Below, piece after piece: positions 33,894 to 41,511 of a stretch of DNA of 64,000 nt. The notes beneath the pieces were generated by a model. It saw only the letters and a program-made list of their open reading frames with translations, had not been told where the DNA came from and ran no database searches. A program made the position numbers and the translations under genes. Source of the stretch: Microbacterium arabinogalactanolyticum (lineage in GTDB: Bacteria; Actinomycetota; Actinomycetes; Actinomycetales; Microbacteriaceae); the NCBI RefSeq assembly GCF_030268005.1, contig NZ_BRZC01000001.1:1-64000 (forward strand), given 5' to 3'. How positions within the stretch are numbered: position 1 is the stretch's first letter; the number at the start of each line of letters is the position of its first letter.

Positions 33894-34236
33894 GGCCGAG
33901 GCATCCGGTCGGACATCGCCGCTGCGTCCCGCCCTGCCGCGACTCTCCACGGACCGCGGCCCATGCCTCGGCAGAGGCGGGCCCGCTGCATCCGGGGGTC
34001 CGCCGATCACGGTGCCCTATGACCGGCGGGTGCGCGGGATGCGTACCTGTCCCTCTGGGCCCGGCTGCTCGCCGTGTCCCCGCACTGGCGGGTGGTCGGG
34101 TCGAGAACCCGCGGCTTCTGACCCCGGCCGCCGTCGATGTCCCAGAAGTGGTGGATGCCGGCGGCGATGACCCACCTCCAGTGGGACACCCTCCGGCCGT
34201 GCGTCCCGGCCGCGAGTCCCGACACGCGGGCCCCGC
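33894..34236. repeat. Intergenic region with hairpin and dispersed stem-loop repeat
   Basis: 343 bp between convergent genes. GCCGAGGCAT (33895-33904) pairs with 33963-33972 and may terminate the pxp operon. An imperfect copy of the dispersed stem-loop (CTTCTGACCCC at 34115 with GTCCCAGAAG at 34139-34148, followed by GTGGTGGATGCCGG) lies further right. No credible ORF is present. Confidence 0.65.
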
Positions 34237-34695
34237 TCAGAGCTCGGCGGTGTGGAACACCAGCATGCGCACGGCCGCGTCGACGGTCGCCGCGAGCACC
34301 CGGTCGGGATCCCCGTCGATGTCCAGTCGGCGGTGACCGGCGGCGGTGCGCGTCGCCCAGCCGAGGAACACCGTCCCCGCGGGGTGGCCGCCCTCGGGAT
34401 CGGGTCCGCCGACACCGGTCGTTGACACCGCGATGTCGACGTCGAACAGGTCGCGCGCCCCGCGAGCGAGCTGCTCGGCGCAGTCCGCCGAGCACGGGTC
34501 CGTGCCGGGCGCGAGACCGAGCACGCGCTCCTTGGCCGCCACCATGTACGCGACGACGGCGCCTGCGAACCACTCGCTCGCCTGATTGCCGTCGCCGATC
34601 GTGCCGGCGAGGGTTCCCGAGGTCAGTGACTCCGCGACGGCGATCCGCAGGCCGCGGGCCCGCGCGAGATCGCTCAGCTGCTGCACATCGTCCAT
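34237..34695 (-). CDS. pncC: Nicotinamide-nucleotide amidase (CinA C-terminal family)
   Basis: A 152-residue stand-alone CinA C-terminal domain protein. It deamidates nicotinamide mononucleotide to nicotinate mononucleotide in the pyridine-nucleotide cycle. Diagnostic stretches are LRIAVAESLTSGTLAGTI near residue 15, ARDLFDVDIAVSTTGVGGPDP near 84 and GTVFLGWA. The N-terminal MoaB-like domain of full CinA is absent, as usual for PncC. A TAGCGT box six bases before the ATG suggests a leaderless mRNA. It is divergent from the histidine kinase gene. Confidence 0.92.
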   Translation of the reverse strand: MDDVQQLSDLARARGLRIAVAESLTSGTLAGTIGDGNQASEWFAGAVVAYMVAAKERVLGLAPGTDPCSADCAEQLARGARDLFDVDIAVSTTGVGGPDPEGGHPAGTVFLGWATRTAAGHRRLDIDGDPDRVLAATVDAAVRMLVFHTAEL

Positions 34696-34701
34696 GAGCC
34701 G

Positions 34702-34707
34702 ACGCTA
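34702..34707 (-). promoter_or_regulatory. Leaderless -10 box of pncC
   Basis: TAGCGT on the minus strand, six bases before the ATG. Confidence 0.55.
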
Positions 34708-34811
34708 CCCGGGGGCCGGCCGCGGCGGCGACGGGTTGACATCGGGCATCCGGCTCGGTTCGAGGCCGGATTCCAGCCGATCGGATGATGACCGTCGACG
34801 CCGCCGATCCG

Positions 34812-34817
34812 TAGGCT
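34812..34817 (+). promoter_or_regulatory. Leaderless -10 box of the histidine kinase gene
   Basis: TAGGCT, six bases (TGCGCC) before the ATG at 34824, with no Shine-Dalgarno sequence. Confidence 0.6.
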
Positions 34818-34823
34818 TGCGCC

Positions 34824-36071
34824 ATGAGTACGGAGACGGGCGGGATCGCGCAGGCCGACACCGGCGCGCGCGGCATCCTCGCACCGGTGCGCTTCGGGCG
34901 GGCCCTGCTCGTCGTGCTGCTGGCGCTGCTGGTGGTCTGCGCCGTGCGCTACGTGATCAGGCACAGCGTCGACCACACCACCTGGATCATCCTGGCCGGC
35001 GCCGCCGTGCTCGGTGCCGTCGCGCTGATGCAGAGCATCGTCCCCCGCCGCGGTGCCTGGCCCGCCGCCTGGACGCTCGTCGTCACCGCCCTGTGGGTGG
35101 TGCTCACGCTGATCGCCCCCTCGTTCGCGTGGTGCGCGGTGCCGCTGGCGTTCCAGGTGCTGCAGATCCTGCCGTTCTGGCCGGCATCCGCCGTGATCGC
35201 CGCGATGACGGCGGTCGTGATCGCCGCCGAGGCCCGCATCACGCCCGAGTTCGACCCGACCATCGTGGCCGGGCCCGTCGGCATCGCGTTCGCCACGATC
35301 ATCGCCTATCGCGCACTCGACCGCGAGGCCACGGCCCGCCAGCGCCTGGTCGACGAGCTCACAGAGACGCAGGCCGAGCTCGCCGCTGCCCAGCACCGCG
35401 CCGGAGGGCTCGCCGAGCGTGCTCGCCTGAGCCGCGAGATCCACGACTCGGTCGGACAGAACCTCTCCAGCATCAACCTGCTGCTGCAGGCCGCCCAGCA
35501 GAGCTGGGACCGGCGCCCGGATGCCGCCCGCGAGCAGGTGCGCACTGCCGCCGACTCCGCCCGCGCCGGGCTCGACGAGGTGCGCCGCGTCGTGCGCGAC
35601 CTGGCTCCCGGCGAGCTGGAGGGCACCGCCGGATCGCTGCCCGCCGCCGTGCAGCGGGTGGTGGCGGATGCCGCGAAGCACGGCCTCCGTGCGGAGTTCC
35701 GCAGTCACGGCGAGATCGAGGACGTGCCGCTGCCCGTGGCATCCGCGATCATCCGCACCGTGCGCGGCGCTCTGGCCAACGTCGCCGAGCACGGCAGGGC
35801 GAGCCGGGCCGTCGTCAGCCTGACCGCGCAGCCCGGTGAGCTGCGCCTGGACATCCGCGACGACGGGATCGGCTTCGACGCGCGCCAGGCCGCCCGGCAG
35901 CAGGCTGCCGCGCAGCGTCGCGCCCAGGGACGAGGCCGTGGGATCGACGGCATCGCCGAGCGCATCGCGGCGGTCGGCGGGCAGCTCGAGATCGAGAGCG
36001 CGCACGGTGAGGGCACCACGCTCTCGGCCGTGTTCCCCACGGCATCTGCTTCTGAGAGGACCGAGCCATGA
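34824..36071 (+). CDS. NarL-type sensor histidine kinase
   Basis: A 415-residue membrane sensor kinase. The N-terminal half has about five hydrophobic helices with no extracellular sensor domain. A HisKA_3 dimerisation domain carries the phospho-acceptor His207 in SREIHDSVGQNLSS. The C-terminal HATPase domain has DIRDDGIGFD and GRGIDGIAERI. Its stop overlaps the start of the response regulator (ATGA), so the pair forms a two-component system. The signal is unknown. The ATG has a TAGGCT box six bases upstream and no ribosome-binding site. Confidence 0.92.
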   Translation: MSTETGGIAQADTGARGILAPVRFGRALLVVLLALLVVCAVRYVIRHSVDHTTWIILAGAAVLGAVALMQSIVPRRGAWPAAWTLVVTALWVVLTLIAPSFAWCAVPLAFQVLQILPFWPASAVIAAMTAVVIAAEARITPEFDPTIVAGPVGIAFATIIAYRALDREATARQRLVDELTETQAELAAAQHRAGGLAERARLSREIHDSVGQNLSSINLLLQAAQQSWDRRPDAAREQVRTAADSARAGLDEVRRVVRDLAPGELEGTAGSLPAAVQRVVADAAKHGLRAEFRSHGEIEDVPLPVASAIIRTVRGALANVAEHGRASRAVVSLTAQPGELRLDIRDDGIGFDARQAARQQAAAQRRAQGRGRGIDGIAERIAAVGGQLEIESAHGEGTTLSAVFPTASASERTEP

Positions 36072-36694
36072 CCCTGCGACTGGTGCTCGTCGACGATCAT
36101 CCCGTGGTGCGCGCGGGTGTGCGCGCGCTGCTCGAATCGCGCGATGACCTGCAGGTGGTCGGCGAGGCGTCCAACGCCGCCGACGCCGTGCAGGTGGTCG
36201 AGTCGGAGCATCCGGATGTCGTGCTGATGGACCTCAGCCTGGGGGAGGGGCCCGGCGGCATCGAGGCCACCGCGAGCCTGCGTGCGCTGCCGGACCCGCC
36301 CGCCGTGCTCGTGCTGACCACGTACGACAGCGAGTCGGACATCCTGCGGGCGCTGGATGCCGGGGCGGCCGGGTACCTGCTCAAGGACGCGCCGCCGGAG
36401 CAGCTGTTCGCCGGCATCCAGGCGGTCGCCAAGGGGGAGCCCGCGCTCGCTCCCTCCGTGGCCGGCGTGCTCATGCGCCGGGCGTCATCGCCGGAGCCGC
36501 GGCTCACCGAGCGCGAGGTCGAGGTGCTCGAGCTGCTCGCCGACGGCCTCGGGAACCGCGAGATGGCCAAGGCGCTGTTCGTGTCCGAGGCGACGGTCAA
36601 ATCGCACCTCTCGCACATCTACAGCAAGCTCTACGTCGACACGCGCGCCGGCGCCGTGGCCGCCGCGATCGAGCAGCGCATCATCCGGCGCTGA
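36068..36694 (+). CDS. NarL/FixJ family response regulator
   Basis: A 208-residue two-component response regulator. The receiver domain has the acidic pair in LVDDHPVVRAG, the phospho-acceptor Asp55 in VVLMDLSL and Lys near 106 in GYLLKDAPPEQ. The C-terminal LuxR-type helix-turn-helix reads LTEREVEVLELLADGLGNRE (about 145-164), then EATVKSHLSHIYSKL. It is coupled by overlap to the histidine kinase gene. Targets cannot be read from the window. Confidence 0.95.
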   Translation: MTLRLVLVDDHPVVRAGVRALLESRDDLQVVGEASNAADAVQVVESEHPDVVLMDLSLGEGPGGIEATASLRALPDPPAVLVLTTYDSESDILRALDAGAAGYLLKDAPPEQLFAGIQAVAKGEPALAPSVAGVLMRRASSPEPRLTEREVEVLELLADGLGNREMAKALFVSEATVKSHLSHIYSKLYVDTRAGAVAAAIEQRIIRR

Positions 36695-36762
36695 CGCCTG
36701 TCAGCCGGCATCCGCCGCAGCCTGTCCCACAAGCGGCGACTCCCGCCCGCCGTGACCCGCGG

Positions 36763-36796
36763 CTTCTGGGACCTGCCACCGGCCATGTCCCAGAAG
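36763..36796. repeat. Perfect copy of the dispersed stem-loop
   Basis: CTTCTGGGAC (36763-36772) and its exact complement GTCCCAGAAG (36787-36796) with a 14-nt loop. It lies between the convergent response-regulator and membrane-protein genes and may act as a terminator. A related GCTTCCGGGACATGTC follows at about 36835. Confidence 0.82.
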
Positions 36797-36866
36797 GGGC
36801 GGGATGGCGGGTGGCTCACCCACCGCTTCCGGGACATGTCTCGGCGGCGGCATGAGCGGATGCCGG

Positions 36867-37928
36867 TCAGCCGGCGCCCCACGCCCGCAGCAGGTCTCCG
36901 CCGAACAGCGAGAACGCCGTCACCCCGGCCGAGAGCAGCAGCACCCCGGCCGTCGCGGCGACGGCCATCAGGGAGACGCCACTGCCCGCCAGCCGCTGAC
37001 CGCGCAGGCCGATCGCCACACCCGCCCGCGCGGCGAGATCGCCCGCCTGATCGTCGCGGTACAGCTCCGTCCGCGCGGCGAAGCGTCGCTGGAACTCCTC
37101 CGCGAGCCGCAGCGTCGCCTCCATGGTCGCGGGACGGTCGAAGCGCGTCCCGCCCGGCAGGTAGACGTACAGACGGTCCTCGACGAGCTCGATCTCCGCG
37201 CCGGCGCCCAGGTCGATCACACGGGCCATCAGGTCGGGCGTGAAGATGTACAGCGCGTCCTGCTGGTACCCCTCCGGCACCAGCAACAGGAAGTGCTTGG
37301 CGAACTCGCCCTCCAGCTCCATCCGCGCCCCGCCGCGGCCGAGCCCGAGTGTCGGGATGATGCTGCGGCGCCGGTTCTTCAGCACGATGTGCGGCACCTT
37401 CACCGGCAGTGGCAGCTCGACGAACGCGAACGGCCGCTGCACGGTGGCGCCCCAGTCCCGCGTGCCGATCGAGAAGTTGCGTCCGAGCTCGAAGGGCAGG
37501 CGCTCGTCGTCGCTGGCGACCACGCCGCGCTCCCGGCTGCGCAGCGTGCGGGCGAAGGCCGAGCCGGGACGCCGGGTGCCCTCCAGCGAGTCCGCGTAGG
37601 CCCAGCCGTTCACCCACGCGAACAGCGCCAGCCGCGCACGACGGGTGAGGTCGATCGCGTACCAGACGAACCCGACAGCGGCGAGCACCGCGTAGCCGAC
37701 GGCGAAGATCCCCAGCACCGGGGCCTGCGCCAGGATGCCGGTGCGGTCCAGCCAGACGAGTGCCACGAGCATGGCGATCGCCAGCAGGAGCACCCCCGTC
37801 AGCGCGACGAAGAAGCGACGTCGGAGCGGGATGCCGGCGAGCCGCTCGTACCGCAGCAGATCGCCGATCCCCATCCGCTCCCGCAGCGGGCCGAGCTCGA
37901 CCTGCAGCGGCTGGTTCAGAGCTTCCAC
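36867..37928 (-). CDS. Conserved membrane protein of unknown function
   Basis: A 353-residue protein. It has two hydrophobic helices near residues 40-95 and another pair near the C-terminus (about 320-345); between them is a soluble domain of about 200 residues rich in Arg and beta-type sequence (ALYIFTPDLMARVIDLGAG, YVYLPGG). No known domain was recognised. The GTG start at 37928 overlaps the end of the DUF1266 gene by 13 bp, so the two are translationally coupled and probably act together, perhaps at the membrane. Confidence 0.75.
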   Translation of the reverse strand: MEALNQPLQVELGPLRERMGIGDLLRYERLAGIPLRRRFFVALTGVLLLAIAMLVALVWLDRTGILAQAPVLGIFAVGYAVLAAVGFVWYAIDLTRRARLALFAWVNGWAYADSLEGTRRPGSAFARTLRSRERGVVASDDERLPFELGRNFSIGTRDWGATVQRPFAFVELPLPVKVPHIVLKNRRRSIIPTLGLGRGGARMELEGEFAKHFLLLVPEGYQQDALYIFTPDLMARVIDLGAGAEIELVEDRLYVYLPGGTRFDRPATMEATLRLAEEFQRRFAARTELYRDDQAGDLAARAGVAIGLRGQRLAGSGVSLMAVAATAGVLLLSAGVTAFSLFGGDLLRAWGAG

Positions 37929-38788
37929 GAGAGCGCGGCCCAGGGGCCGTTCCGCTTCTCGGTGCAGGCCGCCTTGAGGTCGGACCAGTTGTCGCCGAGC
38001 TTGTCGAAGGTCTTGTCGCCGATGTTGCCGTCGCTCCAGTGCATCACGCGGCCGGCGATGTAGCTGAGGCCGAAGTCGACCCAGGAGCCGAACGCGGGGC
38101 GTCCCTCGACGTTGATGCGGTGGATGAGCTGACGCGCCTCGGCGACGTCGCCGTACCCGAGCGCGACGCCCCAGGTCGCCAGCGCGACGGCCTGGCCGAG
38201 CGCGTAGCCGTCGAGGGTCTTCACGAACGCGTCAGCAGGGACGATGTCCTTGCCCGCGAGCTTGCGCACCTGACCCTCGATGTGCTCGATGGCAGCCACG
38301 AAGGTGCGCGCATCGCGCTTGTTGCCGCCCGCCTCGACGATGGCGGTGGTCCACTCCTTCGTCTTCGGCACGCGGCCGAGCTGCGTGGCGAGGTCGGCGC
38401 GCAGCTGCAGCGAGACCACCCACGGGTCGCGCCGGCGGCGCACCGTCATGAGCCGCTCGATGTTGTCGAGCCAGTCCTGGCGGGAGTGCAGGCCCCACTG
38501 GTCGGCGAGCTGCTTCTTCTCGCGGTCGCCGATGCCGGGGGCGGTGGGGTCGTTCCACGGTCCCGAGGGCAGGTTGCTGATCTGCATGTAGCCCAGCGCG
38601 ATCTCGTTCGCCTCGGTGTCGGTGGTCGAGAAGTCCGCGGAGGGGACGACCTTCGCGTCGGGCAGCAGCCACACCACCACGAAGAAGAGCACGACCACGC
38701 CGACGATGGCCCACACCCACCACTGGCCGATGAGCCACTCGAGGATCGAGCCGAGGTCGTTGAGGTTGACGCGCGCAGAAGGATGCAT
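37916..38788 (-). CDS. DUF1266 domain-containing protein
   Basis: A 290-residue protein with one N-terminal transmembrane helix (about residues 20-42, WWVWAIVGVVVLFFVVVWLL) and a cytoplasmic DUF1266 domain. Typical are DQWGLHSRQDWLDNIERL, DGYALGQAVALATWGVALG with an invariant-type Trp, and AFGSWVDFGLSYIAGRVMHW. The domain's biochemical role is unknown. The promoter region is shared with the divergent TetR gene and contains an ATTGAAC-N4-GTTCAAT palindrome, so this two-gene operon is the likely TetR target. Confidence 0.85.
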   Translation of the reverse strand: MHPSARVNLNDLGSILEWLIGQWWVWAIVGVVVLFFVVVWLLPDAKVVPSADFSTTDTEANEIALGYMQISNLPSGPWNDPTAPGIGDREKKQLADQWGLHSRQDWLDNIERLMTVRRRRDPWVVSLQLRADLATQLGRVPKTKEWTTAIVEAGGNKRDARTFVAAIEHIEGQVRKLAGKDIVPADAFVKTLDGYALGQAVALATWGVALGYGDVAEARQLIHRINVEGRPAFGSWVDFGLSYIAGRVMHWSDGNIGDKTFDKLGDNWSDLKAACTEKRNGPWAALSWKL

Positions 38789-38824
38789 GGGTTCTCCGGT
38801 CGAATGCAGGTGGCCGATCCATAG

Positions 38825-38842
38825 ATTGAACTACCGTTCAAT
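38825..38842. promoter_or_regulatory. TetR-type operator
   Basis: A perfect palindrome ATTGAAC-TACC-GTTCAAT. It lies between the divergent DUF1266 and TetR genes and covers the ATG at 38841, which argues that TetR translation starts downstream. Confidence 0.72.
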
Positions 38843-38909
38843 GAGTACTGTAGAGGGCACGGCCCCGATCGCGGAAGTCCTGCGCGTCGGGTCGCGGGAG
38901 GTGAGCGGC

Positions 38910-39527
38910 GTGGCCCGGTCCGAGGAGCAGAATCGCCTCGCCCGCGAGCGCACGCGCGAGGGCATCCTGCGGTCCGCGATCGAGCTGTTCGCTGAGCAGG
39001 GCGTGCACGAGACGACGATCGCCGAGATCACCCGTAGTGCGGGGGTCGCCCAGGGCCTGGTCAACTACCATTTCGGCGGCAAGGATCAGCTCGTCGGAGC
39101 GGTGGCCGACCGCTGGTACGAGACCCTGATCGGGCTCGCGCACGGCCAGGGGGCACCCGGTGAGATGGACGCGGACGCCCGGCTGCGCGGCGTGATCGAC
39201 GCTGCGCTCATCGCCGCCGTCGCGCACCGGTCGCTGCAGCGCGTAATGCTCTCGCTCGCGCACCAGCCCTCGACGCGGCGCATCGTCGCCGAGTCGGAGC
39301 AGCGGCACAGCGACGCGGTGCAGTTCGCCGAGCAGGCCGTCCGCTCGATCTTCGCCGAGCGAGGGGCGGCGGATCCCGCGCTGGAGGAGGGGATGCTGCG
39401 CACCCTCCTGGAGGGCATCGCCGGGCGCTATGCGGCCTCCGACGGATCCTTCCCGATCGACGCGGCGCGACGCTGGGTGCATCTGCGGTACGGCCTCGGC
39501 GACCCCGTGGGCGCCCTGCCCGCGTAG
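38910..39527 (+). CDS. TetR family transcriptional regulator
   Basis: A repressor of 205 residues if translated from GTG 38910, preceded by GGGAGG at 8-nt spacing. ATG 38841 would add 23 residues but lies inside the operator and has no ribosome-binding site. The helix-turn-helix is EQGVHETTIAEITRSAGVAQ (starting about 30 residues in), then GLVNYHFGGKDQL. The C-terminal domain resembles regulators of the BetI/TetR_C_6 type. It probably controls itself and the divergent DUF1266 operon. Confidence 0.87.
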   Translation: MARSEEQNRLARERTREGILRSAIELFAEQGVHETTIAEITRSAGVAQGLVNYHFGGKDQLVGAVADRWYETLIGLAHGQGAPGEMDADARLRGVIDAALIAAVAHRSLQRVMLSLAHQPSTRRIVAESEQRHSDAVQFAEQAVRSIFAERGAADPALEEGMLRTLLEGIAGRYAASDGSFPIDAARRWVHLRYGLGDPVGALPA

Positions 39528-39610
39528 TCGCGGCGCCCTTGGTGCCGTGATCGTAGTTGCGGCGCCCTGGGCACCGTGATCGTAGTTGCGGCGCCCTTGG
39601 CACCGTGACG
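39524..39610 (+). repeat. Three direct repeats with 29-bp period
   Basis: Units beginning GTAGTCGCGGCGCCCTTGG, GTAGTTGCGGCGCCCTGGG and GTAGTTGCGGCGCCCTTGG start at 39524, 39553 and 39582. The first unit includes the TetR stop codon (TAG 39525-39527). They differ at only a few positions, so the duplication is recent. Confidence 0.88.
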
Positions 39611-39679
39611 ACATCCTGCGGAACCTGCCGGCACGCGTGTTCCACCAGTGGCGGGTTCCGGATGCCGCGATCCGCGCCT

Positions 39680-39750
39680 TCTGGGACATGGTGGCGCGCG
39701 TGTCACAGACGCGGTGGGCCTGTCGTGCTCGCACCCGCGGGTACTGAGAC
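39680..39750. repeat. Dispersed stem-loop repeat copy
   Basis: TCTGGGACA (39680-39688) pairs with TGTCACAGA (39701-39709) with one mismatch. A TACTGAGACA remnant follows at about 39742, and TGTTCCACCAGTGGCGGGTTC precedes. With the 29-bp repeats this fills the 329-bp gap before the permease gene; no ORF is credible here. Confidence 0.65.
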
Positions 39751-39856
39751 ACGATGCGGGGCGCGCTCCCGACCGAGGCATGCGCGCCCGATGCCGGAGA
39801 CGCCGAAGGGCCTCGGATGCCGCTGTGCGCAGCATCCGAGGCCCTTCAAGCCGGAC

Positions 39857-41203
39857 TCAGGACTCCGGGTCGCCGCCCAGCGCGCCCACAGCCTGGAGAG
39901 GCTTCGGATCGTCTGCGCCGGTCCGGCGCAGACGCGCGATGGCGTTGCCGCCGTGGTAGATGACGATGGCCGTGACGGTGGCGATCACGATGCCACCCAG
40001 TACGAAGCCGTTCTCACCCGTGATCTGGAAGCCTCCGACGGCCATGATCAGGGCCACGGCGGCCGTGTACTGGTTGACGGGGCGCGAGAAGTCGACCTTG
40101 TTGTCCACCCAGATCTTGATGCCGATCACGCCGATCAGGCCGTACAGCGCGGTGGTCACACCGCCGAGCACACCGGCGGGCACCGAGTTGATGACCTCGC
40201 CGAACTTCGGCGACATGCTCAACAGGATGGCCGTGATGCCGGCCACCCAGTACGCGGCGGTGGAGTACACGCGGGTGGACGCCATGACGCCGATGTTCTC
40301 GCCGTAGGTGGTCGTTCCCGAGCCGCCGAAGAAGCCCGCGAGCGTGGTCGAGATGCCGTCGGCGATCAGTGCCTTGCCGGTGTTCTCGTTGATCTTCGGG
40401 TCCTCGACCATGGTCGCGACGCCGCGCACGTGACCGACGTTCTCGGCGATGAGCACGAGCACGACGGGAAGGAACATCGCCATCACGGCCCAGGTGCCGG
40501 GGGAGACGAAGTCGGGCAGGTGGAAGGTGGGGAGTCCCACCCAGGCGGCCTTGTCGACCTTGCTGAAGTCCAGCTCGCCCCGGATGCCGGCGAAGATGTA
40601 CCCGGCGATCACGCCGAGGAAGATCGAGATGCGACCCAGGAAGCCGCGGAACACCACGGCGAACAGGATCGTGATCGCGAGCGTGAACGACGCAGTGACG
40701 GGCGCCTGGGCGAAGTTGTTGTGCGCCGCCCCCGCCAGGTTGAACCCGATCAGCGCGACGATGGTGCCGGCGAGCACCGGCGGCAGGAAGCGGTCCACCC
40801 ACTTCACCCCGGCGGTGTGCACCACGACGCCGATGATCGCCAGCAGCACGCCGACGGCCACGATGCCCGCCAGGGCCGAGCCGATGCCGTTACTGGCGCC
40901 GGTCGCGTTCGCCGCGGTCGCGGCGGTGACCGGTGCGATGAACGCGAACGACGAGCCGAGGTAGCTGGGCAGCTTGTTGCGGGTGACCAGCAGGAACAGA
41001 ATCGTGCCCACGCCGCTGAAGAGCAGTGTGGTCGGCACCGGGAATCCGGTGAGGATCGGCACCAGGAACGTGGCGCCGAACATGGCGATGACGTGCTGCA
41101 CGCCGATCGCGATGGTGGCGGGCCAGTTCAGGCGCTCTTCGGGGCGGACGACAGCGTCGGGCGCGACGGTGCGACCGTCACCGTGGATCTTCCACAGCGG
41201 CAT
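39857..41203 (-). CDS. uraA: NCS2 family uracil/xanthine permease
   Basis: A 448-residue membrane protein with about twelve to fourteen helices of the nucleobase-cation symporter-2 family. It matches UraA-type signatures: the first helix GVQHVIAMFGATFLVPILTG, AENVGHVRGVA with the binding-site Glu, and FFGGSGTTTYGENIGVMA. It imports uracil or a related base. AGGAGCACC precedes the ATG. A single gene, flanked on both sides by repeat-rich gaps. Uracil is favoured over xanthine by the QH and TTYGENIG pattern, but this is an inference. Confidence 0.93.
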   Translation of the reverse strand: MPLWKIHGDGRTVAPDAVVRPEERLNWPATIAIGVQHVIAMFGATFLVPILTGFPVPTTLLFSGVGTILFLLVTRNKLPSYLGSSFAFIAPVTAATAANATGASNGIGSALAGIVAVGVLLAIIGVVVHTAGVKWVDRFLPPVLAGTIVALIGFNLAGAAHNNFAQAPVTASFTLAITILFAVVFRGFLGRISIFLGVIAGYIFAGIRGELDFSKVDKAAWVGLPTFHLPDFVSPGTWAVMAMFLPVVLVLIAENVGHVRGVATMVEDPKINENTGKALIADGISTTLAGFFGGSGTTTYGENIGVMASTRVYSTAAYWVAGITAILLSMSPKFGEVINSVPAGVLGGVTTALYGLIGVIGIKIWVDNKVDFSRPVNQYTAAVALIMAVGGFQITGENGFVLGGIVIATVTAIVIYHGGNAIARLRRTGADDPKPLQAVGALGGDPES

Positions 41204-41273
41204 GGGTGCTCCTCAGGAGTAGGGCGGCGGGTCCGGATCAGGGCCGAGGAAACCCTATCGCCTGCCCCGCGGC

Positions 41274-41350
41274 GTGTCTCAGATGGTGCGGGTGCGAAGC
41301 ATCCGGAATCGCCGTTTCTGCGACATGCTGTCGGCGCTTGTCAGAGAGAC
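41274..41350. repeat. Degenerate dispersed stem-loop repeat
   Basis: GTGTCTCAGA (41274), TTTCTGCGACATG (41315) and TTGTCAGAGA (41339) are degenerate members of the TTCTGGGACA/TGTCCCAGAA family, with GGTGCGGGTGCGAAGC between. They lie upstream of the permease gene. Confidence 0.55.
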
Positions 41351-41411
41351 GGCGGGTTGCGCGCCGCGGCACCCACCATTCGTGGGACACGGGACCGCGG
41401 GACGGGGCGCC

Positions 41412-41475
41412 GCAGCGGGACAGGACCGCAGCGGGACAGGACCGCAGCGGGGACAGGACCGCAGCGGGGACGGGG
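41412..41475 (+). repeat. 16-17-bp tandem repeat
   Basis: About four copies of GCAGCGGGACAGGACC, starting at 41412, 41428, 41444 (17 bp) and 41461 (partial). It lies in the gap between the permease and purC genes. Probably a variable-number tandem repeat. Confidence 0.88.
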
Positions 41476-41511
41476 CGCCCCAGTGCGACGGGGACGAGCC
41501 GGGTCGGCGCG

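Noticed and set aside
31974..34010. 678-codon minus-strand frame opposite the biotin carboxylase gene
   Set aside because: Antisense to a certain gene and covering several gene ends; no domain seen.
34824..36694. Resistance or degradation two-component system linked to pncC
   Set aside because: The divergent pncC gene has its own leaderless promoter and no shared operator is visible, so a functional link is not supported.
41412..41475. Possible CRISPR array
   Set aside because: The units are contiguous 16-17-bp tandem repeats without unique spacers and no cas gene is present.
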